Positions 1 through 7,862 of a DNA stretch of 64,000 bases are shown piece by piece (position 1 is the first letter of the stretch; each line of letters opens with the position of its first letter). The notes beneath the pieces are model-generated. The model was not told the origin of the DNA and ran no database searches. It saw nothing but the letters and a program-made list of their open reading frames with translations. The position numbers were made by a program, and so were the translations under genes. Origin of the DNA: Candidatus Nitronauta litoralis (GTDB taxonomy: Bacteria > Nitrospinota > Nitrospinia > Nitrospinales > Nitrospinaceae); contig CP048685.1 in the NCBI GenBank assembly GCA_015698285.1, forward strand, positions 3,224,001-3,288,000, written 5' to 3'.

Positions 1-1392
1 ATATTCACCTGTAAAGGATGCGAAGAGCCTTTGATCTCAAAAGAAGTCTTTGATCATGTGGTCAACCTGACAGCTGAAGGTGGCGCAGACTTCTGGTTTG
101 AAAAAGAGGTGGACGAAATATTGCCCAAGGGTACTTCTTGCGCTTCATGCAAAGGCACAGAGTTCAAAAAAGAACAGGACATCCTCGATGTCTGGTTTGA
201 CTCCGGTGTTAGCCATGCCGCCGTGCTTGAGGCGAATGAAAATGAATCGTGGCCTGCAGATTTGTACCTTGAAGGCAGCGACCAGCACCGTGGCTGGTTT
301 CACAGTTCTCTACTGGAATCTGTGGGGACGCGTGATCGTGCACCGTATAGAACGGTGTTGACACATGGCTACGTGGTGGATGGCAAGGGCAAGAAAATGG
401 CAAAGTCCCAGGGTAATGTCATCGCCCCACAAAAAATTATCGACCAATATGGAGCGGAAATTTTACGGCTCTGGGTAGCATCGGAAAATTATCGGGAAGA
501 CATCCGCGTTTCCAATGAAATTTTAAAGCGGTTGACCGAAGCCTACCGCAAAATCCGTAACACGTACCGTTTTCTTCTGGGAAACCTGCATGACTTTAAT
601 CCCGATCAGGACGCTATTCCACTAAAGGAGATGGAAGAGATAGATCGTTATATCCTGCACCGGTTTCAGGTTATAAATAAAAAAATTCGCAAGGCCTTCG
701 AGAATTTCGAATTCCACGTTTTTTTTCACACCTTTTACAATTTCTGTGTAGTGGATATGAGCTCCTTTTATCTCGATATAATCAAGGACAGGCTTTATAC
801 CTATCCGCGTCAATCAAAAGGACGACGTTCCGGACAAACGGCTCTCAATATTCTGTTGAAGGGCATGACACAACTCATGGCGCCGATATTGAGTTTTACG
901 GCGGACGAGGTGTGGTCCTTTATGTCCGAAAAAAACAGGGACAGCGAAAGTGTGCACTTAAGCCGATTTCCTGAAAATCCTGAAACGTCCCTTCCTGAGG
1001 AACTTGTGAAGAAATGGGAAACGATCACTCAGCTCAGGAGTGAGGTGAGCAAGGCTTTGGAACTCAAGCGGCAGGAAAAAATCATCGGGCATTCTCTGGA
1101 TGCAAAAGTGACTCTTAAACTTCCGGAAGAGCTGCGGGCATTGTTTGAAGGAGCTGAAGAAGAGCTTCAGTTCATTTTCATTGTTTCGGCAGTCGAGTTT
1201 GCCAGTTCCCTCGAGGGTGTTGAGGATGTGGTGACCGCTGAAAATATTGAAGGTTTAATGATTGCTGTGTCCCCGGCACCGGGAGTCAAGTGTGACCGCT
1301 GCTGGAACTTTTTTGTTGCATCCGGAAACGACGGTGAAGGTTCAAGTGTTTGCCAGCGTTGTGTTGCTCACCTTGAATCGGCTGAGGCCTGA
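1..1392 (+). CDS. ileS: Isoleucyl-tRNA synthetase, C-terminal part (5' end outside window)
   Basis: The open frame runs in from the left edge, so only about 463 C-terminal residues are visible. It charges tRNA-Ile with isoleucine in the cytoplasm. Visible hallmarks are the class I segment around DVWFDSG, the SDQHRGWFHSSL block, the signature loop at 394-408, the anticodon-binding helical domain, and a C-terminal zinc knuckle with two CxxC pairs (1291-1302 and 1351-1362). The signature loop reads KMAKS instead of the usual KMSKS; the second lysine is kept. The gene ends just before lspA, a common ileS-lspA arrangement. Identity is secure; only the missing N-terminus (HIGH motif, most of the editing domain) cannot be checked. 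Confidence 0.97.
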   Translation: MFTCKGCEEPLISKEVFDHVVNLTAEGGADFWFEKEVDEILPKGTSCASCKGTEFKKEQDILDVWFDSGVSHAAVLEANENESWPADLYLEGSDQHRGWFHSSLLESVGTRDRAPYRTVLTHGYVVDGKGKKMAKSQGNVIAPQKIIDQYGAEILRLWVASENYREDIRVSNEILKRLTEAYRKIRNTYRFLLGNLHDFNPDQDAIPLKEMEEIDRYILHRFQVINKKIRKAFENFEFHVFFHTFYNFCVVDMSSFYLDIIKDRLYTYPRQSKGRRSGQTALNILLKGMTQLMAPILSFTADEVWSFMSEKNRDSESVHLSRFPENPETSLPEELVKKWETITQLRSEVSKALELKRQEKIIGHSLDAKVTLKLPEELRALFEGAEEELQFIFIVSAVEFASSLEGVEDVVTAENIEGLMIAVSPAPGVKCDRCWNFFVASGNDGEGSSVCQRCVAHLESAEA

Positions 1393-1396
1393 AGTT

Positions 1397-1915
1397 TTGT
1401 CAAACAAGTTTCTTAGTTTATTTCTTTTATCCAACGTGCTGATCATCCTCGATCAGTTTTCCAAACGGTGGGTTCAGGGCTATATTCCTGAAAATCATTC
1501 CCTGCCGATAATCGAAGGTTTTTTTTCATTTACCCACATTCGGAATCCAGGTGTGGCCTTTGGGATTTTTGCATCAAATACTTCAAATGCAAAAATTCCA
1601 TTATTCATCATTTTCTCTATCATCGCGATTCTGGCAATTCTGGTTTTCTATTTTCAAACACCCAGAGATCATAAGGTCACGCTCACTGGCCTGATTCTTT
1701 TGTTCAGCGGTGCTATTGGGAACCTGATCGATCGCATTATGTATCACGAAGTGGTGGATTTTCTGGATTTTTATATTGAAGGCATGCATTTCCCAGCTTT
1801 CAATATAGCCGATTCCTGTATTACCATAGGGGTGGGCCTGATGTTTATTGATCTTTTCAAAAAGGATCAGGCTGCCAAAAAACTACAGGCAAAAGCTAAG
1901 TCTCAACCAGAATAG
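1397..1915 (+). CDS. lspA: Lipoprotein signal peptidase (signal peptidase II)
   Basis: Inner-membrane aspartyl protease that cuts the signal peptide from diacylglyceryl-prolipoproteins. The frame stays open upstream into ileS, but a TTG at 1397, four bases after the ileS stop, gives a 172-residue protein of normal family length starting directly before the first membrane helix. Four hydrophobic segments are visible. The two catalytic aspartates sit in the conserved GNLIDR and NIADSC motifs, and the HIRNPGVAFG motif is present. It is followed by lgt, the enzyme acting one step earlier on the same substrates, so the pair forms a lipoprotein-maturation unit. The C-terminal tail is Lys/Ala-rich. 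Confidence 0.93.
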   Translation: MSNKFLSLFLLSNVLIILDQFSKRWVQGYIPENHSLPIIEGFFSFTHIRNPGVAFGIFASNTSNAKIPLFIIFSIIAILAILVFYFQTPRDHKVTLTGLILLFSGAIGNLIDRIMYHEVVDFLDFYIEGMHFPAFNIADSCITIGVGLMFIDLFKKDQAAKKLQAKAKSQPE

Positions 1916-1964
1916 CCAGTATTTAAGTTGCCCTCAACAAATATCTGATAGGTCCTTCAAGCCA

Positions 1965-2741
1965 ATGCATCCCATCCTTGCCGAATTTGGTTTTCTGACT
2001 GTTCACACCTATGGGTTAATGGTGGCATCCGGTTTCTTAATCGGGATTATGCTGGCAGCCCAGCAGGGCAAGCGGGAAGGACTCGATCCTCAGGTCATCC
2101 TGGATCTATGCTTTTTTATTCTGGTGTCTGCCATTCTGGGAGCCCGATTTCTTTATGTAGTGATCGAGTATGAACAGTATCTGGAACATCCTCTTAAAGC
2201 CTTCATGTTCTGGCAGGGAGGATTGGTTTATTACGGAGGCCTCATTGCGGCAGTTGCTACCGGTTGGTATTTTATCCGCAAAAAAAATCTGCCGACCTGG
2301 CAGGTTGCTGATTTAATCGCGCCCAGTCTTGCCATTGGGCAGGGAGTGGGGCGTTGGGGTTGTCTTTTTGCGGGTTGTTGTTATGGGGCTCCCACGGATT
2401 TGCCCTGGGGGATTACCTTCACCAATGAAAATTCACTGGCTCCTCAAAATATAGCCCTGCATCCTACCCAGATATATCTCTCCCTCAATGGTCTTTTAAT
2501 ATTTGGAATTTTGATCTGGATGCGAAAGAAAAAATCATTTCATGGTCAGATATTCTGGATGTATGGAATTCTATATTCTATCGGACGGTTCATAATCGAA
2601 TTTTTCCGGAATGACAATCGCGGGTCCGTATTTGGAGGCGTACTGTCAACGTCACAGTTTATTGGGATCTTTGTTCTGTGTTTATCTATTTATATGATGA
2701 TGAGATTGAAAACCCGCAAGGAGCTCATTCTCCATTCCTGA
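1965..2741 (+). CDS. lgt: Prolipoprotein diacylglyceryl transferase
   Basis: Inner-membrane enzyme that moves a diacylglyceryl group from phosphatidylglycerol to the lipobox cysteine of prolipoproteins. The 258-residue protein has about seven hydrophobic segments. The Lgt signature around residues 129-141 (GRWGCLFAGCCYG) is intact, and a conserved arginine block (GRFIIEFFRND) lies near the C-terminus. The frame is open further upstream and overlaps lspA, but the ATG at 1965 begins the usual N-terminus (HPI..FGFLTVHTYGLM), so I chose it. It lies 49 bases downstream of lspA and is probably cotranscribed. Several substrates are encoded in this window, namely two Slp-like proteins and a 56-residue lipoprotein. 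Confidence 0.95.
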   Translation: MHPILAEFGFLTVHTYGLMVASGFLIGIMLAAQQGKREGLDPQVILDLCFFILVSAILGARFLYVVIEYEQYLEHPLKAFMFWQGGLVYYGGLIAAVATGWYFIRKKNLPTWQVADLIAPSLAIGQGVGRWGCLFAGCCYGAPTDLPWGITFTNENSLAPQNIALHPTQIYLSLNGLLIFGILIWMRKKKSFHGQIFWMYGILYSIGRFIIEFFRNDNRGSVFGGVLSTSQFIGIFVLCLSIYMMMRLKTRKELILHS

Positions 2742-2753
2742 TTTACGCTTAAG

Positions 2754-3731
2754 TTATAAAATTTCCCACTGAAACAATAGAAATAATGTGCAGGCGATGG
2801 TGAGGGCAGGGCCGCCCCAGATTTTCAGGGCGGACAATTGTGCAATCTTTTTTGTCAGATCTTCTTCTTTCATATTGCTGATATGAAAATGGTGTCCTTT
2901 TTTGTGTCTAAAAACCATTTTGGTTTTGGGGAGAAGATCCTCCAGCTTTTTCCGACTGTATTTTTCAAGTATTTTATCAGCCACTACTTTTGCTCCCTGT
3001 TGCAACTCCTCGAAATCAAGCTTTCCATCCTTATTGGTATCAAAACGGGAAATCATTTTGGGATCGCTTTGGATGGCTTTCGTTACTTTGTTGTAATCAT
3101 TTGCACTGAGTTTCTTTTTTTGTTTAGGCAGCAGTTTTAAGCCGGATTCGGCATAGCCTAATACGTAGACTGTTTCTCCAGCGAAAAAACACCATTCAAT
3201 AAATTTGTATTCTTTAGAGAATAGCCAGGAGGTTTCTTTCAGTTTGAAATGCCTGAGCTGTTTTTTATAGAAAGCCAGAGAATCCGTTAACGTAGCCGGC
3301 ATCTGAGGGAAATTGTTCGATTTAATGCGGTATGAATTGTTTCCTCCCTTACGGGTTATTTTTGCTTTGTCTACAAATACCAGTGCGGTGGCTCCACTGT
3401 CGTCGTCTACATAGAAGCCTTCATCAGAATAATACTGATCAACGGTGTGCCAGTAGGTACTGTTTTTTCGCCTGCGGAGTTCTTGAATTTCGATTGAATA
3501 AAAAGCGCAGGGAGATTTGCTGATTGGGGCGGTGACCAGTTTTTCTGCTTCGCAAACAACCTTCCCTTTTATTTCAACATCCGAGCCCACCGCGCCAGTC
3601 ATGATTTTACTGGTTGGTATGTTTTCCATTACGCGGCGGGCTTTGAGGTCACGGAAACCCTGGAAGAACCAGTAAATTCCAGCCCCCCATCCCATAGCTC
3701 CACCGAATGTGCTGTTCAGGTCAATTTGCAT
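2754..3731 (-). CDS. GIDE-domain membrane protein with an EF-hand
   Basis: 325 residues. An N-terminal hydrophobic stretch (about 9-24) is followed by a GIDE-type region (about 40-200), with the phrases TAPISKSPCAFYSIEIQE and GETVYVLGYAE seen in the E3-ligase-MULAN-like family, and a C-terminal membrane segment (about 308-325). Between them, residues 231-242 form a canonical EF-hand loop with Asp/Asn at positions 1, 3, 5 and 9, Gly at 6 and Glu at 12. Bacterial GIDE proteins often sit beside LemA, as here: the lemA gene is 9 bases upstream on the same strand, so the two are surely cotranscribed. No RING finger is present, so ubiquitin-ligase activity is not expected. Calcium binding is inferred from the loop; the cell function is unknown. 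Confidence 0.8.
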   Translation of the reverse strand: MQIDLNSTFGGAMGWGAGIYWFFQGFRDLKARRVMENIPTSKIMTGAVGSDVEIKGKVVCEAEKLVTAPISKSPCAFYSIEIQELRRRKNSTYWHTVDQYYSDEGFYVDDDSGATALVFVDKAKITRKGGNNSYRIKSNNFPQMPATLTDSLAFYKKQLRHFKLKETSWLFSKEYKFIEWCFFAGETVYVLGYAESGLKLLPKQKKKLSANDYNKVTKAIQSDPKMISRFDTNKDGKLDFEELQQGAKVVADKILEKYSRKKLEDLLPKTKMVFRHKKGHHFHISNMKEEDLTKKIAQLSALKIWGGPALTIACTLFLLFQWEIL

Positions 3732-3740
3732 AAAACGGGA

Positions 3741-4325
3741 TCAATCAAATTTAGGAAGCTTGATGTTGATATCCACGTCCTGGCGTTCCTGCTCAGATAC
3801 CTCAAATAACTCCTCATCCTGATAGCGGAGCATATTGGCGATGAATACATCCGGGATCTGCTTGATACGAATATTGTAATTGTTGACGCTGTCATTGTAG
3901 AATTCGCGTCGATCAGCCAGACTTTCTTCTAGGTGGGAAATCCGGTTCTGTAACTGCATGAAATTCTCGTTTGTTTTGAGCTCGGGGTAGTTTTCTGCCA
4001 CTGCAAAAAGACCCATGAGAGCTCCGCTGACTTCTCCGCTGGCCTTCGATTTTTGTCCAACCGTTTTTGCCCGACCATAGTTTTCGCGAGCTTTTGTGAT
4101 GCGATCGATGACCCCTTTTTCAAACTGGGCAAAACTTTCGCAGACTGAGATCAGTTTTGGCAACTCGTCATAACGTTGTTTGAGAATGACGTCGATATTG
4201 GCCCAGGATTTTTTGATGTTTTCCTTGAGCGAGATCAGGCCGTTGTAGATCATGATGAAATAACCGACAACGCCCAAAAGACCAAACAGGAATACTCCCA
4301 GTACAATTATTGTAGCGGTGGACAT
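3741..4325 (-). CDS. lemA: LemA family protein
   Basis: 194 residues. An N-terminal membrane helix (about 5-27) is followed by the conserved LemA helical domain: a stretch beginning NIDVILKQRYDELPKLI, then YPELKTNENF, and later RREFYNDSVNNYN. These blocks are the family signature. LemA proteins are anchored with a short N-terminus outside and a coiled helical domain; their biochemical role is not established. The downstream neighbour on the same strand is the GIDE/EF-hand protein, a recurring association in bacteria, so the two probably act together at the membrane. Family length is normal. Confidence 0.93.
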   Translation of the reverse strand: MSTATIIVLGVFLFGLLGVVGYFIMIYNGLISLKENIKKSWANIDVILKQRYDELPKLISVCESFAQFEKGVIDRITKARENYGRAKTVGQKSKASGEVSGALMGLFAVAENYPELKTNENFMQLQNRISHLEESLADRREFYNDSVNNYNIRIKQIPDVFIANMLRYQDEELFEVSEQERQDVDINIKLPKFD

Positions 4326-4444
4326 GAGGAAATAATCTCCCTTGGAGTTTCTAAATTGGATTTATTATGTCTAATAAGTGTGCGGTAAAAAATAAAAAAA
4401 TGCCAGTGTGCTTTTTGCCGGATGGCTAAAGGAAGTGGGGGGTG

Positions 4445-4666
4445 CTAAGAAAAATCCTGCAGGTCTTCTTCGTCGAGGACGTTCTCCTTTATACCTTTTT
4501 GAATGATCTGATCTGCGAGGTCGCCATAGCCATCTTCGTAATCTTCTACATTGTAATTATCGAAATCGTCAAAGTAGACCTGGTGTTCGGATTCCACCCA
4601 TTGGCGGATAGTATCGCTGAAGCGGAGAGTACGTTGAACTGCTTCCAGTTTGTCGATTAAGTCCAT
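4445..4666 (-). CDS. Small acidic protein, unknown
   Basis: 73 residues, strongly acidic (many Asp/Glu, with a DYEDGYGDLADQ stretch). No signal peptide, membrane segment or cysteine is seen. It starts 9 bases after the outer-membrane barrel gene on the same strand, which suggests one transcript with it; the 119-base gap to lemA downstream makes cotranscription with lemA less certain. I do not recognise the family. It could be a cytosolic adaptor, but nothing in the sequence shows that. The tight spacing and absence of a competing frame make it a probable real gene. Confidence 0.55.
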   Translation of the reverse strand: MDLIDKLEAVQRTLRFSDTIRQWVESEHQVYFDDFDNYNVEDYEDGYGDLADQIIQKGIKENVLDEEDLQDFS

Positions 4667-4675
4667 GGGATTTGA

Positions 4676-5344
4676 TCAGAAGAGGCGAAAGGTGAGTTCA
4701 ATATGGTGAACACCAAATTCTGTGGAAATATTCCCGAAATTAGTGTCATTAACAAAAACAAACCGGTAGCCCAGTCCGGCATCTATGAATTCATTTAGGG
4801 GTTTATAGAAACCCGCGCCAACTTGAAAGGCAAAAGTGAGATCGTCTGCGACCTGCCGGACGGATCGAGAATTGACACTTCTTAAATCCAGTTCATTGTA
4901 TGCAGCACCCAGTCCGCCAAAAATATAGGGGGCTGGACCTTCTTCGTTGTCAAAATCGTAGGCAATGTTTAAAAAGACGGTGGATGTTTCCAGTTGTCCA
5001 TCAACGAGACCACTGCCAGCGGTACTTTTGACCTGATCTATATCCGAGGCCCGGTAACCCACTTCCAATCCGGTTCGAATATTGGTGCGCCATTTGTAAC
5101 CAACTTCTCCATTGATCCCCAATCCAAACTTCATTTTGAACTTGGCATCCTGTCCATTAATGATTGGATCGAGAATAGTTGTAGAATCGATTTCGACTTC
5201 ATCAAGCGTTGTGGGTTCTGCGGCAGGGGAGGTGATGGCAGGAGACAACGAGACATAAATGCCGGTTTTCTGATCAGCGAGAGCCGGGCATGCCAGTATT
5301 AAAATGAACAGAATGGCCGTGATTGGACGGGCAAAATGGGTCAT
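4676..5344 (-). CDS. Outer-membrane beta-barrel protein (OmpA/OmpX-like porin family)
   Basis: 222 residues. The first about 23 residues are a signal peptide ending in ALADQ. The rest alternates polar and hydrophobic residues in short strands with glycine-rich turns (GLGINGEVGYKW, YIFGGLGAAYNEL, GLGYRFVFVND) and ends in ELTFRLF, a terminal phenylalanine typical of barrels inserted by the BAM machinery. The strand count suggests a small eight-stranded barrel of the OMP_b-brl type. A loop between residues about 38 and 70 is rich in Asp, Thr and Pro. Specific function is not recognisable. The 120 bases upstream are very AT-rich and may hold the promoter. Confidence 0.8.
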   Translation of the reverse strand: MTHFARPITAILFILILACPALADQKTGIYVSLSPAITSPAAEPTTLDEVEIDSTTILDPIINGQDAKFKMKFGLGINGEVGYKWRTNIRTGLEVGYRASDIDQVKSTAGSGLVDGQLETSTVFLNIAYDFDNEEGPAPYIFGGLGAAYNELDLRSVNSRSVRQVADDLTFAFQVGAGFYKPLNEFIDAGLGYRFVFVNDTNFGNISTEFGVHHIELTFRLF

Positions 5345-5642
5345 AAAAGAACTTTTCCCAATTTATTCTAATTTTAAGGAATCACATTAAAATTACTATA
5401 AATTGATAAAAATGTAAAGACCATTTTGCCTTGTAAAATCAGTCATTTTGCTGAGAATGTACCCATTTGCACCCGGAATACGGATGCTTCACACAATGGA
5501 GAATTTTTATAGTCTTTAGGTGGAAGCGGAACATTTATTTATTTAGGGTTTTGATAAAGGACTCCTGCTTGCGGTTTGGTCCCGGGTCTGGTAAGACAGG
5601 GAGAATTAAATATATTGTCGAGGAATTGGAGGGTGAAAGGCG
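5345..5642. other. Intergenic region between divergent genes
   Basis: 298 bases between the minus-strand barrel gene and the plus-strand pentapeptide-repeat gene. The left half is very AT-rich, as expected for a promoter region. I see no RNA gene or convincing reading frame. A purine-rich stretch (GGAGGGTGAAAGG) lies directly before the pentapeptide start and contains its ribosome-binding site. Confidence 0.5.
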
Positions 5643-6575
5643 ATGGAGGGAGATGTCCTGCCTGATAGAGAAAAACTGATAGCATCCAAACATGATTTGA
5701 GCGGAACCGAGTTGTTCGGTGTCGACCTTTCCGGTGCTGACCTGAGCGGAGCCAATCTGGTTAAAGCGCGTCTCACGGAAGCCGATCTCAGGGGAGCCAA
5801 TCTCAAAGGGGCCGATCTGGAGGGGGCAGACCTGATCCGTGCCAATTTGTCCAATGCCGACCTCACAGGGGCCAATCTTGAGAAAACAGTATTCAACTCA
5901 GCTTTGCTGGACGGCGCAAAATTGACAGGTGCTTTTGCCAAGGGGGCATTGTTCAGCTGGTCCAGTGCGTGCAAAGTCAGTTTTCGAGAGGCCAATTTGA
6001 CGGAAGCCAGTATGAATGAGGCTCGAATCCGGGATTGCGATTTTGTCGGTGCCACATTAGTGGACGTAAATTTTGATATTTCAGATTTAAGAGGGTGTGA
6101 TTTTGAAGAAGCCAACTTGCGCGCTGCATACCTGAACGGTTCCAATCTGGTGGGGGCAAATCTTAAAAACTCCAACCTGCAGGAAGCTTATCTCGTGCAG
6201 GCTAATCTGGCAGAACAGGATTTGACCAATGTTAACCTGAAGTCTTCCGACTTGAGTAAAGCCAACCTTGGAGGAGCCAACCTCACTGGAGTTGATCTTT
6301 CGGGAGCTAAGTTAACCGAGACTAAGTTAAAACAGGCGAACCTGGAAGGGGTAAATCTCACTCGCGCAAATATGCTGGAAGCCAATTTAACCGGAGCCAA
6401 CCTGAAAAAGGCCGTTCTGAAAAAAGCGATCCTGAGCGACACAAACTTTAAGAAATCAAAACTGGAGGATGCAGACTTGAGGGACACAGACCTGCGTTAT
6501 GTGGATAATCTGGAGTCTGCTCAAATTGAAAAAGCTGTCCGGGATGAAACAACCCAGTTACCTCCCGGATTATAA
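5643..6575 (+). CDS. Pentapeptide-repeat protein
   Basis: 310 residues, nearly all built from A(D/N)LXX five-residue repeats from residue about 18 to about 290 (LSGADLSGANL, LRGANLKGADL and so on). Such repeats fold into a right-handed square beta-helix. There is no signal peptide or membrane segment, so it is probably cytosolic. The family includes DNA-mimic gyrase-binding proteins such as Qnr and MfpA, and many members of unknown role; nothing here decides between them. The repeat register is interrupted around residues 105-125 (FAKGALFSWSSACKVSF), where a loop may protrude. ATG 5643 has a strong upstream GGAGG. The long frame on the opposite strand is a by-product of the repeats. Confidence 0.93.
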   Translation: MEGDVLPDREKLIASKHDLSGTELFGVDLSGADLSGANLVKARLTEADLRGANLKGADLEGADLIRANLSNADLTGANLEKTVFNSALLDGAKLTGAFAKGALFSWSSACKVSFREANLTEASMNEARIRDCDFVGATLVDVNFDISDLRGCDFEEANLRAAYLNGSNLVGANLKNSNLQEAYLVQANLAEQDLTNVNLKSSDLSKANLGGANLTGVDLSGAKLTETKLKQANLEGVNLTRANMLEANLTGANLKKAVLKKAILSDTNFKKSKLEDADLRDTDLRYVDNLESAQIEKAVRDETTQLPPGL

Positions 6576-6921
6576 AGAGAGCTTTTCATATAACCGGTCG
6601 TAAAGGCGAATTACAAAACTTAGCCCTGGACTGTCGAAGGTCTTAGCTTTAAAGGAAATGCAGTCGTTAGAATGTGTCACACTGAGCCTGTCGGAGTGGG
6701 GCATCCTTGCTTGCTCCAATTAAAAAGCACTTATGAAAAGTTCTCTTTTTTAAAGCTGCTATTTGAAGAATAGATTGCCGGTTCTGGTTGGTCCCGCTAT
6801 CGCTTTAAAAAATTATCTTGTTGATTTCAAAGGAAATGAATCCTTTCAAAAAACTAACTCTTTTTTAAAATTATTTTTTGGTTATATTAGAAAAAACGAA
6901 AACTTAACTTTTGAAAACTTT
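6576..6921. other. Intergenic stretch with a dispersed-repeat element
   Basis: About 346 bases without a supported gene. An upstream extension of the HspQ-like frame begins at TTG 6763, but the encoded stretch is AT-rich and unlike the family. The region also holds one copy of a REP-like element listed separately. Confidence 0.5.
6672..6710. repeat. REP-like dispersed element
   Basis: The stretch with core CACTGAGCCTGTCGGAGTG resembles the intergenic element seen in many environmental bacterial genomes (CACTGAGC..GTCGAAGTG type). CACACT and AGTGGG form imperfect inverted ends. Only one copy of this form is seen in the window, so the identification rests on resemblance. Confidence 0.45.
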
Positions 6922-7179
6922 ATGAGCGAATCACAAAAAAAATATTCAAAACCCCGATTTTGTATAGGGCAGCTTATTTGTCACAAGTTGTTCGATTATC
7001 ATGGAGTGATCCTCGGAGTTGACCCCGATTTCCGCAGCACAGAAGAATGGTACCAGAAGGTTGCCACGTCTCGTCCTCCCAAGGACAAGCCCTGGTACCA
7101 TGTGCAGGTCCACGGGGGCGGTGGGACCCGTTATGTTGCGGAGCAGAACCTGGAACTTGATCCGGTCATAGGTAATTAA
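6922..7179 (+). CDS. hspQ: HspQ / YccV-like hemimethylated-DNA-binding domain protein
   Basis: 85 residues from ATG 6922. The signature blocks are near the start (FCIGQLICHKLFDYHGVILGVDP), in the centre (KPWYHVQVHG) and at the end (TRYVAEQNLE), matching the YccV/HspQ fold. In Escherichia coli, HspQ affects DnaA stability and acts as a Lon specificity factor; other family members bind hemimethylated DNA. The frame is open upstream to TTG 6763, but that part is AT-rich and not family-like, so I use the internal ATG although no strong ribosome-binding site is visible. The protein is somewhat shorter than the usual about 105 residues. It stands alone between an intergenic repeat and a convergent small gene. 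Confidence 0.8.
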   Translation: MSESQKKYSKPRFCIGQLICHKLFDYHGVILGVDPDFRSTEEWYQKVATSRPPKDKPWYHVQVHGGGGTRYVAEQNLELDPVIGN

Positions 7180-7224
7180 AGCATCGTTAAACAGCTTTCA
7201 AGCGGCCCTCCACAAAACAAAATT

Positions 7225-7440
7225 TCAAGACGAAAATTTTTCCTGAATATTTTCTATTATAATATTTCCTGGTAATTTGCCGTCTTCCTGGACTGGCGCA
7301 TTCCGTCTCAAGTAGTCTTTGGCAATCATCACAGCATGATTTTTATCGAGACCTTTCACGAATAGTTTAAAGTCTTCATCGTAGCCGGTTTGATTGTTTT
7401 TAATTCGACCGCTGATTTTGAAGTTGGATTCTTTAGGCAT
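7225..7440 (-). CDS. Small basic protein, unknown
   Basis: 71 residues, mixed charge, no signal peptide or membrane segment. A pattern of alternating beta and helix (FKISGRIKNN..DEDFKLFVKGLDKNHAVMIAKDYL) suggests a small alpha/beta fold, but I do not recognise a family. It is divergent from the zinc-ribbon gene, with only 13 bases between the two starts, so their promoters must overlap the coding regions or each other. It is convergent with hspQ. Confidence 0.55.
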   Translation of the reverse strand: MPKESNFKISGRIKNNQTGYDEDFKLFVKGLDKNHAVMIAKDYLRRNAPVQEDGKLPGNIIIENIQEKFSS

Positions 7441-7453
7441 TTGGGGTTCCTCT

Positions 7454-7822
7454 ATGAATGATAAACACGATCAAATCTGCGCCGATTGCGGATCTACCGC
7501 ACTTCCTGTTGAAGCCAGGCGAGGTACCGGTTGGGTTGAGATTATATTGTGGTTGTTTTTTCTGATTCCCGGATTGATTTATTCCATTTGGAGACGGGCA
7601 CGCAGCCATATGGTGTGTGCCTACTGCGGAAATCCTTCCATGGTCTCCATCCATTCAGAGAGGGCCAGAAAAATCACCCGCCTCATGAAAGGAAATGAAG
7701 TTTCACAATCCTACTACAAAAAACCACTGGGGGTTACGGAGTTGAAACCCAAAACCATCCGGAGTATGAAAAAAAAGAAGACCTTGGATAAAAGGAAACC
7801 AGTCAAACGAAAAACAAACTGA
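7454..7822 (+). CDS. Zinc-ribbon membrane protein, unknown
   Basis: 122 residues from ATG 7454. Two CxxC pairs (CADCGS and CAYCGN) flank a single hydrophobic helix (about residues 27-45, IILWLFFLIPGLIYSIW), making a split zinc ribbon around a membrane segment. The helix resembles the YqaE/Pmp3 type (IPGLIYSIW), but the rest does not. The C-terminal 40 residues are very Lys/Arg-rich. Function unknown; membrane-associated metal or nucleic-acid binding is possible. The frame is open upstream but would overlap the divergent gene, so ATG 7454 is preferred. Confidence 0.6.
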   Translation: MNDKHDQICADCGSTALPVEARRGTGWVEIILWLFFLIPGLIYSIWRRARSHMVCAYCGNPSMVSIHSERARKITRLMKGNEVSQSYYKKPLGVTELKPKTIRSMKKKKTLDKRKPVKRKTN

Positions 7823-7830
7823 TAAAATTA

Positions 7831-7859
7831 ATACCCACCGGAGAATTTTTTAGTGGTAT
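7831..7859. terminator. Weak bidirectional hairpin between convergent genes
   Basis: Arms at about 7831-7838 and 7853-7859 (ATACCCAC / GTGGTAT, one bulge) lie between the ends of the zinc-ribbon gene and fliS. A T-rich stretch is in the loop rather than after the stem on the plus strand, so efficiency is doubtful. Confidence 0.3.
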
Positions 7860-7862
7860 CAG

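Noticed and set aside
1262-1396. Upstream extension of lspA into ileS
   Set aside because: It would add 45 residues unlike LspA and overlap ileS; TTG 1397 gives the normal length.
5606-6175. 189-residue minus-strand frame with repeated SAPLRLAPL units
   Set aside because: Its periodicity is simply the complement of the pentapeptide repeats.
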